From NCBI GenBank assembly GCA_963769765.1, contig CAVYNA010000001.1, positions 372,001-436,000 of the forward strand: DNA of 64,000 nt, in the 5' to 3' direction. This stretch comes from Bog-756 sp963769765 (lineage in GTDB: Bacteria > Actinomycetota > Acidimicrobiia > Acidimicrobiales > RAAP-2). The notes beneath the pieces are model-generated. The model was not told where the DNA came from, ran no database searches, and saw only the letters and a list, made by a program, of their open reading frames with translations. Made by a program: the position numbers and the translations under genes. The stretch's first letter is position 1. Each line of letters starts with the position of its first letter. Positions 44,757 to 53,517 of the stretch are shown here, in pieces.

Positions 44757-45110
44757 ATGCCAGTCCAGTTCAAGACCGTGCTCTACCCCGTGAAGGATCT
44801 CGTCGAGACGAGAATGATCTTTGCGGCCTTGTTCGGCATCGAACCCCATGTCGATTCGTCGTACTACGTCGGATTCTCCGTCGACGGCGCTGAGATCGGG
44901 CTCGTCCCGGGGGGACACGACCAGGGTATGACGGGGCCCGTCCCGTACTTCGACGTCGAAGACGTGTCTGCCACCCTCGGCGCCCTCGAGGCCGCCGGAG
45001 CCAAGGTGGCCCAAGAGCCGACCGACGTGGGTGCCGGGATGCTCGTCGCGAGGGTCGTGGACCCAGACGGCAACGACATCGGACTGCGTCAGCCGCCGAC
45101 TGTGGCCTAG
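44757..45110 (+). CDS. VOC-family (glyoxalase/bleomycin-resistance fold) protein
   Basis: A 117-residue single-domain VOC protein. It starts VQFKTVLYPVKDLVETRMIF, contains YYVGFSVDGAEIGLVPGG and ends VARVVDPDGNDIGLRQPP, which are the family beta-alpha-beta-beta-beta units. Such proteins bind a divalent metal as dimers and act on methylglyoxal, catechols or antibiotics; which one is not shown. AAGGAGGAG precedes ATG 44757. It is the likely target of the divergent ECF41-type sigma factor, through the promoter at 44673. Typical ECF41 targets are carboxymuconolactone decarboxylases or oxidoreductases, so this is a variant. Confidence 0.88.
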   Translation: MPVQFKTVLYPVKDLVETRMIFAALFGIEPHVDSSYYVGFSVDGAEIGLVPGGHDQGMTGPVPYFDVEDVSATLGALEAAGAKVAQEPTDVGAGMLVARVVDPDGNDIGLRQPPTVA

Positions 45111-45320
45111 GAGCCCACGGATCAGGCGATCTCCCGACGCACCGCACGGTGCGCACCTCGGGCAGGTGATCGAGCTCCAGACCCTGGTCGGGTGCCTCAG
45201 GCGTTCAGGGGTTTGTGACCGAACGACACGCAAATGTAGCTTGCACATCGAGCACAGAGTGCTGAGCCTGTTGCGCGAGCAGCTTCGGAAGCACCGCTGC
45301 ATGGAGGGGGAGGTGTCGAA

Positions 45321-46012
45321 TTGATCGCTTGGCCCCGTCCCGCGGGCTCAGGTGCCAGGTCGACTCTCCGGTTCCCGTCCACCATCCGGATCACGGGGCG
45401 GAGTCGACCGATCCTCGTCCTCGTCGTCGTCACCCTGGCCGCTGCCGCGTGCAGCACGGCGACGTCGAGCACCACGTCGTTCGTCGCGTCGGGCCAGCTG
45501 CCCCCTTCCGAAGTCCCTTCGGGCCCGGCGGGGGCGCGCACGGCCAGGGCGTCTCGGTCGCCACGATCCCGCTGGCGAAGCAGAACCCCACGACGGCGCT
45601 CTTCACCGCCATCGGCAGCTTCCAATCCTGCCTGTCGGCCCTGGGTGTCACCTTCGTCGGCGCGCCCAATGCGGCCAACCCGAGCTCCCCGGCCAACGAC
45701 CCCAACTACATCAAGAACCTCACGACGTGCGCGGCGCGCAGCAACATCATCCAGGCGTTGAACGCGGCCAAGTCGTCTCAGGAGAACCTGACACCCGCGC
45801 AGGTCAAGAAGGAGAACGAGGCCTACCTTCGCTGGCGTACGTGCATGATCGGCAGGGGATGGGGCATTCCGGCCCCGACTCCCAACGCCAAGGGCCTCCT
45901 GTTCAGCTTCGACGGCTCGGGCGGCGGGGCGGGATTCACACCGCCTGCCGGCCAGAGCCTCCTCGGCAGCTCCGACATGCAAGCCTGTGCGGCCAAGGCC
46001 CAGGGCAGCTAG
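45321..46012 (+). pseudogene. Small lipoprotein of the export operon, frameshifted
   Basis: A predicted lipoprotein in two frames. TTG 45321 follows GGGGGAGGTG with a five-base spacer. The first frame gives a lipoprotein signal (ILVLVVVTLAAAACSTATS, lipobox AAAC). The second frame gives the mature part, with GVSVATIPLAKQNPTTAL, SFQSCLSALGVTF, TPAQVKKENEAYLRWRTCM and a C-terminal DMQACAAKAQG. Adding one G in the G-run near 45530 fuses PSEVPSGPG with GGAHGQGVSV. Conserved Cys residues in SCLSAL, TTCAAR, RTCMIG and QACAAK suggest disulfides. It lies 25 bases before the adaptor gene, so it is probably the first gene of the ABC export operon. Function unknown. Confidence 0.72.
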
Positions 46013-46037
46013 TGGGAACCACACCGAGGAGCACGTC

Positions 46038-48482
46038 GTGACGAGAACCCGAACCATCCTGGTGATCGCCGCCGCGGCCGCAGTGGTTGCCGGAGGCATC
46101 ACCTATGCGGTGGCCAGTGGCGGCTCTTCCTCAGCGTCGAGCCAGACGGTGATCTTCAGCCGGGTGGAAGCCCGAAACCTCCAGAGCACGGTCAACCTCA
46201 CCGGGACGCTCGCACGAAAGTCACTGCGCAACATCGATGCCGCCAGCCAGGGGATCGTCAGCGCGTTGCCGACGACGGCCGGCCAGTCCGTCGGGTCCGC
46301 CCAGACGCTGTTCGCCATCGGTGGTCGCCCGGCCATCACGGAGCAAGGACTGATCTCCTTCTTCCGCTCGCTGGTCCCCGGCGACCAGGGCCAAGACGTC
46401 GTCCAGCTCAAACAGATCCTGGCCGCGGCGGGGGACTATCCCGGCCCGCCCACCGACATGTTCACCCAGCAGACGCAGTTCGCACTGGCGCAGTGGCAGG
46501 CGCAGAACGGCTATCCGAGCTCGACCCCGGCCACGAACGAGTCGGCGACGGTCTCGTTGCAGCAGGGCGCCGGCTACAAAGTGGGCGACCAGAGCTCGAC
46601 CGGCCTGGTCATCGGCCCTCCCACGAGGTCGACAGGCCTCCAGGCGGCGGTGGTCGGTCGCGGAGGGGGTGCGCGACCGGCCACCTTCCTCTCGAATCCC
46701 GACCCGGTGCTCACGATCCAGTCGGTGGCGGATCAGGTCTCCCAGGGTCAGACGGCCGTCTTCGTGATCAGCGCGTCGTCCGCGCCCGTCAGCGCGCTGC
46801 CGATCAACCTGAACATCGGGGGTACGGCCACCAGTCAACAGATCATCACCCCCGCTTCGACCGCCCTCCTGGCCGCCGGGGCGTTCTCGACCGAGGTCGT
46901 CGTCCAGACTCGCGTCCTCAACACCGTCGGGCCGAACAGCTCAGTGGCGATCTCGCTGGCGCCGGGCAGCGGCTACGTCGTGGGGGCTCCCGCCACCGCT
47001 GCCACCGTCATCGCCGATACGACGGTTCCCACCCTCACGATCTCGGGAGGCACGTCGGTCACGCCGGGAGGGGTGGCCACGTTGACGGTGACCAGCGACC
47101 AGGCCCCGGTCGGGGATCTCCAGGTCGCCCTCGCGGTGGCGGGAAGTGCCCAGCCGGGGTCGGCCTACGACCCGGTCGACCCGGTCGCCGTGCTCCCGGC
47201 GGGCCGTACCTCCGTGCAGGTGACCCTGACCACGGTGGCGTCCTCGACCATCGAGCCGAGCTCCTATGCAGTGGTGTCGATTGCCCCGTCGCCCGGCAAC
47301 TACAACGTGGGGTCGCCGGGCTCGGCGGTCGTCACCATCGCCGGCAGCAACGGCCTCCCGACCGTGACCCTCTCCTCGGCCACCACCTACCTCCAGAAGG
47401 GGTCGCCGTACATCGTGCAGATCGGCCTCAGCCAGGCGGTCAGCACGCCCACGACCATTCAGTTGAGCTACGCGGGTACGTCAGTGCCCGGAGTCGACTA
47501 CGTCGTTCCCCCGGGGAACGTCATCGTGCCGGCCGGTCAGACCGCCGCCCAGGTCCAGATCCCGACGGTCACCGACAACACGGTGAGGGCGAACACGCTC
47601 CTCACGGTCTCACTCGCACCGAGCGGCTCGTATGCCATCGGCTCCCCCAACACCGCGTCGGTCACGATCAACTCCACCGTCGTCCCGACACTCGATATCT
47701 CGGCGAGCTCGCCCGCCGTGTCGCAGGGGGGCGCAGCGACCTTGACGATCACCGCGGACCAGGCGCCCACCCAGGCGATCTCGGTCGCGTTCGTGGTGCA
47801 AGGTACCGCCCAGCCCGGCCAGAACTACGTGCCGGTCCCCGGGTTCGCCCTGTTGCCCGCCGGTCAGACCTCGGTGACGGTGGTGCTCCAGACGCTCCAG
47901 ACCAACATCACCTTCGAGCCGACCGACATGATCGTCGGCCAGTGGCCTTCACGCATCGGCACGGTGAACGTGAAGGTGGGCGCTGCGGTGGCGCCCGGCG
48001 AGCCCATCCTCTCCCTCACCGAACCGCAGCTGAGCGTGACGCTCCAGGCCACCGCGGCACAGCGGAGCCAGCTGCAGGTCGGGCAGCCCTGCACCGTCCA
48101 GATCGACGGGGCCACCAGTCAAGGACACGGGGTGATCACCGAGCTCGATGACAACGCGACGAGCGTGACCGCCAGCACGGGCGGCTCCAGCCAGGTCTAC
48201 GAAGGCACCATCCAAGTACCGGACTTCACCGGCGCCAACGGCTCGCAGGTTTCGATCACGGTCGTCGACCAACAGGTGGACAACGCCCTCACCGTGCCGA
48301 TCGCGGCGGTCCTGCAGAACGGGAGCGGGGTGGACGTGGTCCGGACGGTCGACCTCGCCAACCATGGGCACATCACCGCGGTCCCGGTCACCACGGGATT
48401 GACCCAGGGCTCCTACATCCAGGTCACCGGCGGCCTCAGCGCGGGGCAGGTGATCCTCGTCGGGGTCAATGCCACCCCGTGA
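46038..48482 (+). CDS. HlyD/MacA-like adaptor protein with peptidoglycan-binding and Calx-beta repeats
   Basis: An 814-residue exported adaptor. One N-terminal membrane helix (TILVIAAAAAVVAGGITYAV) is followed by a strand typical of membrane-fusion proteins (VEARNLQSTVNLTGTLARK). A PG_binding_1-like segment is at residues about 114-160 (LVPGDQGQDVVQLKQILAAAG). Four Calx-beta-like repeats of ~110 residues start near 221, 330, 440 and 549 (VPTLTISGGTSVTPGGVATL, then PAGQTSVTVVL-type ends). The other half of the barrel-sandwich (VKVGAAVAPGEPILSLTEPQ) and a beta-barrel close the chain. In MacA the insert between the two halves is a helical hairpin that meets TolC; here it is replaced. GTG 46038 has GAGGAG upstream. 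The ATPase gene overlaps its stop by 4 bases. Confidence 0.85.
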   Translation: MTRTRTILVIAAAAAVVAGGITYAVASGGSSSASSQTVIFSRVEARNLQSTVNLTGTLARKSLRNIDAASQGIVSALPTTAGQSVGSAQTLFAIGGRPAITEQGLISFFRSLVPGDQGQDVVQLKQILAAAGDYPGPPTDMFTQQTQFALAQWQAQNGYPSSTPATNESATVSLQQGAGYKVGDQSSTGLVIGPPTRSTGLQAAVVGRGGGARPATFLSNPDPVLTIQSVADQVSQGQTAVFVISASSAPVSALPINLNIGGTATSQQIITPASTALLAAGAFSTEVVVQTRVLNTVGPNSSVAISLAPGSGYVVGAPATAATVIADTTVPTLTISGGTSVTPGGVATLTVTSDQAPVGDLQVALAVAGSAQPGSAYDPVDPVAVLPAGRTSVQVTLTTVASSTIEPSSYAVVSIAPSPGNYNVGSPGSAVVTIAGSNGLPTVTLSSATTYLQKGSPYIVQIGLSQAVSTPTTIQLSYAGTSVPGVDYVVPPGNVIVPAGQTAAQVQIPTVTDNTVRANTLLTVSLAPSGSYAIGSPNTASVTINSTVVPTLDISASSPAVSQGGAATLTITADQAPTQAISVAFVVQGTAQPGQNYVPVPGFALLPAGQTSVTVVLQTLQTNITFEPTDMIVGQWPSRIGTVNVKVGAAVAPGEPILSLTEPQLSVTLQATAAQRSQLQVGQPCTVQIDGATSQGHGVITELDDNATSVTASTGGSSQVYEGTIQVPDFTGANGSQVSITVVDQQVDNALTVPIAAVLQNGSGVDVVRTVDLANHGHITAVPVTTGLTQGSYIQVTGGLSAGQVILVGVNATP

Positions 48483-49219
48483 CCGACCTGTTCGACACCC
48501 CGCCGTCGGGCATCGCCGTCACCGCCACGCCTCTCTTGGAGCTGGACGAGGTCTCGCGGGTCTACGGCGAGGAGGTTCCCGTTTACGCCTTGTCCGAGGT
48601 CTCTCTGCAGATCCTGCCCGGCGACTTCATGTCCATCGTCGGACCGTCGGGATCGGGCAAGTCGACCATGCTCGGCCTGCTCGGCGTGCTGGATCTGCCG
48701 ACGTCGGGGACGGTCAGCGTGGCCGGCCAGGATGTGAGCCTGCTCGACGATCCGACGCGGTCGCGGCTCCGGGGATCGTCGATCGGGTTCGTCTTCCAGC
48801 AGTTCCACCTGATCCCCCACCTGACTGCCCTGGGCAACGTGGAGACGGCGCTGCTCTACCGGAACCTCCGGCCGAAGGAACGACGAGATCGGGCGCTTGC
48901 CGCGCTGACGTCCCTCGGTCTCGCCGCCCGGGCCGACCACCGTCCGGTGCAGATGTCCGGTGGCGAACAGCAGCGGGTGGCCCTCGCCAGGGCCATCGTC
49001 ACCGAGCCGCTGATGATCCTGGCCGACGAGCCGACCGGGGCACTCGACTCGTCCAACGCCGCCCACGTGCTCGAGATCTTCCAGGGTCTGCGCTCCCCTG
49101 AGCGGGCGGTCGTCATGGTGACCCACGACACCGAGGTGGCCCGAATCGCCGACCGGTGGATCGCGATGCGGGACGGCCGCATCGTGTCCGACGAGCGTCG
49201 TCCGGGGGCCGGGGCGTGA
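48479..49219 (+). CDS. MacB/LolD-type ABC transporter ATP-binding protein
   Basis: A 246-residue ATPase. Walker A is GPSGSGKST, the Q-loop is in FVFQQFHLIPHLTALGN, the ABC signature reads MSGGEQQRVALARAI, Walker B is LMILADEPTGALD, and the H-loop is MVTHDTEVA. The layout matches the MacB/LolD/FtsE mechanotransmission group. It starts with GTGA overlapping the adaptor stop and ends with GTGA overlapping the permease start. It powers export or extrusion of an unknown substrate together with the adjoining adaptor and permease. Confidence 0.93.
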   Translation: MTDLFDTPPSGIAVTATPLLELDEVSRVYGEEVPVYALSEVSLQILPGDFMSIVGPSGSGKSTMLGLLGVLDLPTSGTVSVAGQDVSLLDDPTRSRLRGSSIGFVFQQFHLIPHLTALGNVETALLYRNLRPKERRDRALAALTSLGLAARADHRPVQMSGGEQQRVALARAIVTEPLMILADEPTGALDSSNAAHVLEIFQGLRSPERAVVMVTHDTEVARIADRWIAMRDGRIVSDERRPGAGA

Positions 49220-50400
49220 GCGACTTCGAGGATCTCGCCGGCGTCGCCTGGTCCGGACTGCGGGCCCGCAAGATCCGGACGCTCATGATCATGCTGGGAC
49301 CGATCATCGGCGTCGCCGCCATGGTGAGCGCCGTCGGTCTGACCGAGAGCGCCAAAGGGGCCCTGCAGGCCCAGCTCGCGACGTTGGGGACCAACCTGAT
49401 CATCGCCCAGGCGGGTGGCTCGTTCGGCTCCCAGAGCCCGACGCTGACCAGCGATGCCGTCGCTCGCGTGCAGAACATCTCGACCGTGACGAGTGCGTCC
49501 GCCACGACCAACCTGTCAGGGGTGATCGCGCTGCCGATCCAGGGAGCCAGTACGTACTACGAAGCGTTTCCGGTGCCGGTGCGGGCCGCTGACGACGTCC
49601 TACCCAACGTGCTCGGAGTCCAACTGCAAAGTGGCCGTTGGCTGAACGGGTCCGACCAACAGCTCGGCACCTACGCCCTCGTGCTCGGCGAGGGCATCGC
49701 CCAGCAGTACGGCTATCTCCCTGGGGAGCCCCGGTCGGTCCGCTTGAACGGCGTGAACTTCGGTGTCGTGGGCGTGCTCAAGGCAGTGCCCCTCGATCCG
49801 ACCCTCGACAACGCGGCCTTCATCACCGAGGCGGCGGCCAAGAACACCTTCCACACCAACGGTCGGCCGAACGAGATCTACATCAGGTCCGTCCCGGGGA
49901 CGACAGCGGCCACGGCGGCGGCCGTGCCGACGGCGCTCAGTCTGGGTGGCACGACCCAGGCGTCCACGCAGATCCCGAGTGACGTCCTCCAAGCCGCAGC
50001 GCAGGCCGATAAGACCCTCCAACAGGTGGCGCTCCTCGCGGGTCTGCTGGCCCTCACGGTCGGCGGTATCGGGATCGCGAACGTGATGTCGATCTCGGTG
50101 ATCCAGCGCTCCTCGGAGATCGGCATCCGCCGCGCCGTCGGCCACAGTCGGGCCACCATCGGCATCCAATTCCTGCTGGAGTCACTCTTCGTCGGCCTGC
50201 TCGGTGGCGCGATCGGTGCGGTGCTGGGTGTGGCCGTCGTGACCATCATCTCGGCGGTCGCGGGTTGGGTGGTGGTTATCAACTACGGACAGATCCCCGT
50301 CTGGATGGGCCTGGCCCTCGCAGTGTCGGTGGTGGCCGGCCTCTACCCGTCGATCAAGGCGGCCAGGCTCGAACCGCTCGAGACACTCCGACTGGGCTGA
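49216..50400 (+). CDS. MacB-type ABC transporter permease
   Basis: A 394-residue permease. One membrane helix near the N-terminus (IRTLMIMLGPIIGVAAMVSA) is followed by a ~220-residue extracytoplasmic MacB_PCD domain and three C-terminal helices of the FtsX type (LLALTVGGIGIANVMSISV, the loop RSSEIGIRRAVGHSRATI, then LGGAIGAVLGVAVVTIIS and LALAVSVVAGLYPSIKAARL). This is the standard MacB topology with half a dozen conserved positions around EIGIRRA. GTG 49216 overlaps the ATPase stop. Seven bases after its own stop begins a YfhO-like membrane protein gene. Confidence 0.93.
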   Translation: MSDFEDLAGVAWSGLRARKIRTLMIMLGPIIGVAAMVSAVGLTESAKGALQAQLATLGTNLIIAQAGGSFGSQSPTLTSDAVARVQNISTVTSASATTNLSGVIALPIQGASTYYEAFPVPVRAADDVLPNVLGVQLQSGRWLNGSDQQLGTYALVLGEGIAQQYGYLPGEPRSVRLNGVNFGVVGVLKAVPLDPTLDNAAFITEAAAKNTFHTNGRPNEIYIRSVPGTTAATAAAVPTALSLGGTTQASTQIPSDVLQAAAQADKTLQQVALLAGLLALTVGGIGIANVMSISVIQRSSEIGIRRAVGHSRATIGIQFLLESLFVGLLGGAIGAVLGVAVVTIISAVAGWVVVINYGQIPVWMGLALAVSVVAGLYPSIKAARLEPLETLRLG

Positions 50401-50407
50401 CTTCTTG

Positions 50408-52580
50408 ATGCGAGGTCCGGCGCCGGAGCCTCTTCGCCGGTCGCTGCTTCCATGGCTGGTGGTCGGCGTGGCCGTCTGCTTCAACTACTGGCTCCTGCGG
50501 CCCGAGCTCCTGTCGGTCGCCTATCTCAACGACAGCTCGGTCCACGAGCAGATGGTCCGCTTCGCCGCCGCCCGGCTGTCTTCGGGGCACCTGCCGCAGA
50601 CGAGCTGGTTCCCCTACCTGGGGTTGGGTTCGCCGCAGTTCCTCCACTACCAGAGCCTGCCCGCGACGCTGACCGGCCTGGTCGGCACCGTGGTCGGTCC
50701 GAATCGCGCATTCGTGTGGAGCATCTACCTGCTGGTCTCGCTCTGGCCGGTCAGCGTCTACCTGGGGGCCCGAGCATTCCGTCTCAACCGGTGCTCAGCC
50801 GCGGCAGCGGCCGTCCTCGCCCCGCTCGTCGTCTCGGCGGTGGGCGTGGGCTACGAGACCCGGGCCTACATCTGGATCGGGTTCGGCGTGTGGACCCAGC
50901 TCTGGGCCATGTGGACCTTGCCGCTCGCGTGGGGCTGGTCGTGGCGGGCGGTGCGGGGAGACGGACCGTTCCTCCCGGCCGTGCTCTGGATCTCGCTCAC
51001 GGTCATGTTCCACTACGAGACCGGGTATCTGGCGCTGCTGCCACTCGCGATCCTGCCGTGGTTGACCCCGTCGGCGTGGCGTCCGCGCCTGGCGCGGGCC
51101 GCGGTCGTGGCGGCAGGCAGCCTGTTGGCGACCGCGTGGGTCACGGTTCCGCTCTTGGCCACCGGTCGGTGGGCCTCGATCAACGAGGTGTTGCGCGGCA
51201 CGCCGTTGGAGAACGGCTACGGCGCGCGCCAGGTCCTCACGTGGCTCGCGGGTGGCGGGCTGCTCGACCACGGACGGCTGCCGGTCGTCACCGTCTTGGC
51301 CGGGGTGGGCCTCGTCGCGGCCATCGTGCGGTTCCGCACGGACGAGCGCGGACGGGCGCTCATCGCCTTGTTGGTCATGAGCCTCGTCCTCTCGTTCGGA
51401 CGGACCACGTTCGGCCCCCTGGTCGCTGTCCTCCCCGCGAGCTCCGACCTGTTCATGCGCCGATTCATGATGGGAGTCCAGTTGGCCGCGCTCCTCCTGG
51501 CCGGCCTCGGTGCGGGGGCGTTGGCCGGCGGCGTCCGGACGGTGCTCGTGCGACGGGGCATCTGGAGGTCCGAGGACCACCCGGAAGGGCCGCCCGAGTG
51601 GTGGCGGCGATCGGTCCTCGTCCTCGTCGGCTTCGCGGTGGTCGTCGTCGCGCTCGGCGCCGGCATGGACCCAGGTGGTCGACCTGGCCAACCGGAACGG
51701 TGATGCCATTCGCACCCAGCAGGTCGGGGACAGGGTCGACGGTGCGCAACTCGCCCCACTCCTCGAGCGGATCCGCCAAGGAGGCGGCGGTCGCACGTAT
51801 GCAGGTCTGCCCGACAACTGGGGAGCAACCTTCACCGTCGGTGCGGTGCCGGTCTACCAGTACCTCGAATCACAGGACATCGACGAGGTCGGGTACACCT
51901 TGCGCACCGCATCCTTGATGACCGATCCCGAGTACTGGTTCGACCAGACCAATCCGGGGGACTACACGGTGTTCGGCGTGCGCTACCTGCTCCTCCCGAC
52001 CACGGCGAGCCCGCCGGTCCCGGCCCGGCGGATCATGGTGCGCGGCCGGTACAGCCTCTGGGAGGTGGCCTCGGTCGGCTATGTGCATATCGATGACGCT
52101 GTCGGGACGGTCACCGAGGACCGTTCCAACGTCGGACTCCGATCGATCGCCTATCTGCACTCGACCCTGCCGGAAGAAGGCCGGGCCCCGATCGTGAGAT
52201 GGTCGTCGGGTGGGGCCAACGTCGCCACCAGGCCGAGCGTCGGGGTCGCGAGCGGCCCCGCCGGGACGGTGCTCACCGAGGACGCCCGTCTGGACGAAGG
52301 TGCCGTGTCAGCGGTCGTTCGGATGGCGAGGCCGGGTCTCGTCGTGCTGGCCTCCTCCTACGACCCGGGATGGCGGGTCACGGTGGACGCGGCGCCGGCT
52401 GCGACGGTCATGGTGGCGCCGGCGGTGGTCGGGGTACGGGTGGCGCCCGGAGTCCACCGTGTGGTCTTCCGGTACGCCGGGTTCGGGACGTATCCGCTCC
52501 TGATCGCCATCTTCCCGGCGGTCGTGATCGGTCTCGGGCTGGTCGACCTCTGGAGGCGGAGGGCACGAGGCCTCCCGTGA
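50408..52580 (+). pseudogene. YfhO-like multi-pass membrane protein (GT-C type), frameshifted
   Basis: A large membrane protein in two frames. The first frame, starting at ATG 50408, has at least ten hydrophobic helices and an early extracytoplasmic motif YLNDSSVHEQMVRFAAARL that fits GT-C-fold enzymes. The second frame gives the extracytoplasmic tail, ending SSYDPGWRVTVDAAPAATV, APGVHRVVFRYAGFGTYP and a last helix, as in YfhO proteins. An extra base near 51655-51665 breaks the reading; dropping it joins VVVALGA to AWTQVVDLANRNGD. The pyrophosphate-linked sugar donor and acceptor are unknown. It lies 7 bases after the permease, so it may belong to the export operon, for instance decorating the exported molecule. 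Confidence 0.75.
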
Positions 52581-52609
52581 TCGGGCTGGGGTCCCCGGCA
52601 GGGCTCCGG

Positions 52610-53167
52610 TCAGGGTTGCGAGGACGTGGACCCCGACGACGTGGTCGAGGCTCCCGAGCCCGGTGCGGTGGTGGAGCCGCCCGCGCCCGCACCGCCGGAG
52701 GACTTCCCTGCCCCCGATCCCGCGGTGCCGGACCCAGCTCCGACCCCGGCACTCGAGGAACCGCCCCCGGAGTTGCCTGCCGCTGAACCCGCCGACGATC
52801 CACCTTGCCCTGCGCCCGACGCACCCGCGGCACCCGTGGCCCCGGCGGGGTTGCTGGTCTGGGATCCGGACCCCGTCGTGCCGGTCGACCCCGAGGTCCC
52901 GGCGCTGGTTGCGACTGCCGCGCTTCCACTGTTGCCGGCCCCACCGGTGACTCCTGAACCGGCCGTCGCCCCCGGCCCGCTCGGATTGGATCCGAGGGGT
53001 CCGCTGTACCCGGTGTCGGCCCCGGTCGACGCGGCGGTCAGCCCGACGACGACGCCGATGCCGACGAGGAGGATCGCGGCTGCGGCGGTGGCGAGGGCCC
53101 TGCGGCCACCGCTGATCGGTCGTCGGCGCTTGGAATGTGGGTGGGTGCTGTCCTGTCGTGTCGTCAT
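52610..53167 (-). CDS. Membrane-anchored Gly/Ser-rich low-complexity protein
   Basis: A 185-residue protein. A basic N-terminus (TTRQDSTHPHSKRRRPISGG) is followed by one helix (ALATAAAAILLVGIGVVVGL) and a long tail of Gly, Ser, Ala and Thr with no Cys. It probably sits in the membrane or is secreted, and the tail may be glycosylated or act as a wall-spanning linker; no family is recognised. ATG 53167 has AGGAG just upstream. The opposite strand has an open Pro-rich frame over the same bases, expected from the repeat composition. Neighbours are a YdeI-like gene (same strand, 17 bases upstream) and the convergent YfhO-like gene. Confidence 0.65.
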   Translation of the reverse strand: MTTRQDSTHPHSKRRRPISGGRRALATAAAAILLVGIGVVVGLTAASTGADTGYSGPLGSNPSGPGATAGSGVTGGAGNSGSAAVATSAGTSGSTGTTGSGSQTSNPAGATGAAGASGAGQGGSSAGSAAGNSGGGSSSAGVGAGSGTAGSGAGKSSGGAGAGGSTTAPGSGASTTSSGSTSSQP

Positions 53168-53184
53168 GGGCTCCTCGAGGGCCG

Positions 53185-53451
53185 CTATCTGCCGGTGCGC
53201 TCGCGGTGTGCGCACCCCGGCCAACAGCAAGGCCGTCGCTGGCCTTCCTCGAGCTCCTCGTTGGTCCGGCGAATGCGGCGTTGTCGGGTCGTCTCCTGCT
53301 TGGCGTCCTCGACCCAGCAGATGAACTCGTTCCGTGCCAGCGGCGTGATGTCCTTCCAGGCATCGAGTGCCGTGGAGTTGGCGATCAGCGCCTTGCGCAG
53401 GTCTCCTGGAAGCTTGTGCACCACCCCACCGGGCACGTTCGGGCCGCTCAC
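53185..53451 (-). CDS. YdeI/OmpD-associated-family protein
   Basis: An 88-residue protein with the YdeI-type C-terminal core: LPGDLRKALIANSTALDAWK, LARNEFICWVEDAKQETTRQ and RRIRRTNEELEEGQRR. In related proteins this forms the C-terminal helical domain (sometimes called bacteriocin-protection, YdeI/OmpD associated). The last 14 residues, CCWPGCAHRERTGR, are Cys/Arg-rich and may not be conserved. GTG 53451 is the start used. Exact function unknown. It stands between the permease and the low-complexity protein on the same strand. Confidence 0.82.
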   Translation of the reverse strand: MSGPNVPGGVVHKLPGDLRKALIANSTALDAWKDITPLARNEFICWVEDAKQETTRQRRIRRTNEELEEGQRRPCCWPGCAHRERTGR

Positions 53452-53517
53452 GGGTCCACGGTACCGGGTCGCGGCGCTCGAGGCCGGGGTCGACTGCCCG
53501 GCAAGGTGAGTTGCGGG

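Noticed and set aside
45138..45153. CGCACCG-CA-CGGTGCG palindrome after the VOC gene
   Set aside because: Two-base loop and no T-tract make a terminator unlikely; no regulator context for an operator.
52626..53324. Pro-rich 232-codon plus-strand frame
   Set aside because: It mirrors the Gly/Ser-rich minus-strand gene, which has a membrane helix, a basic start and a ribosome site. The Pro-rich frame has none of these.
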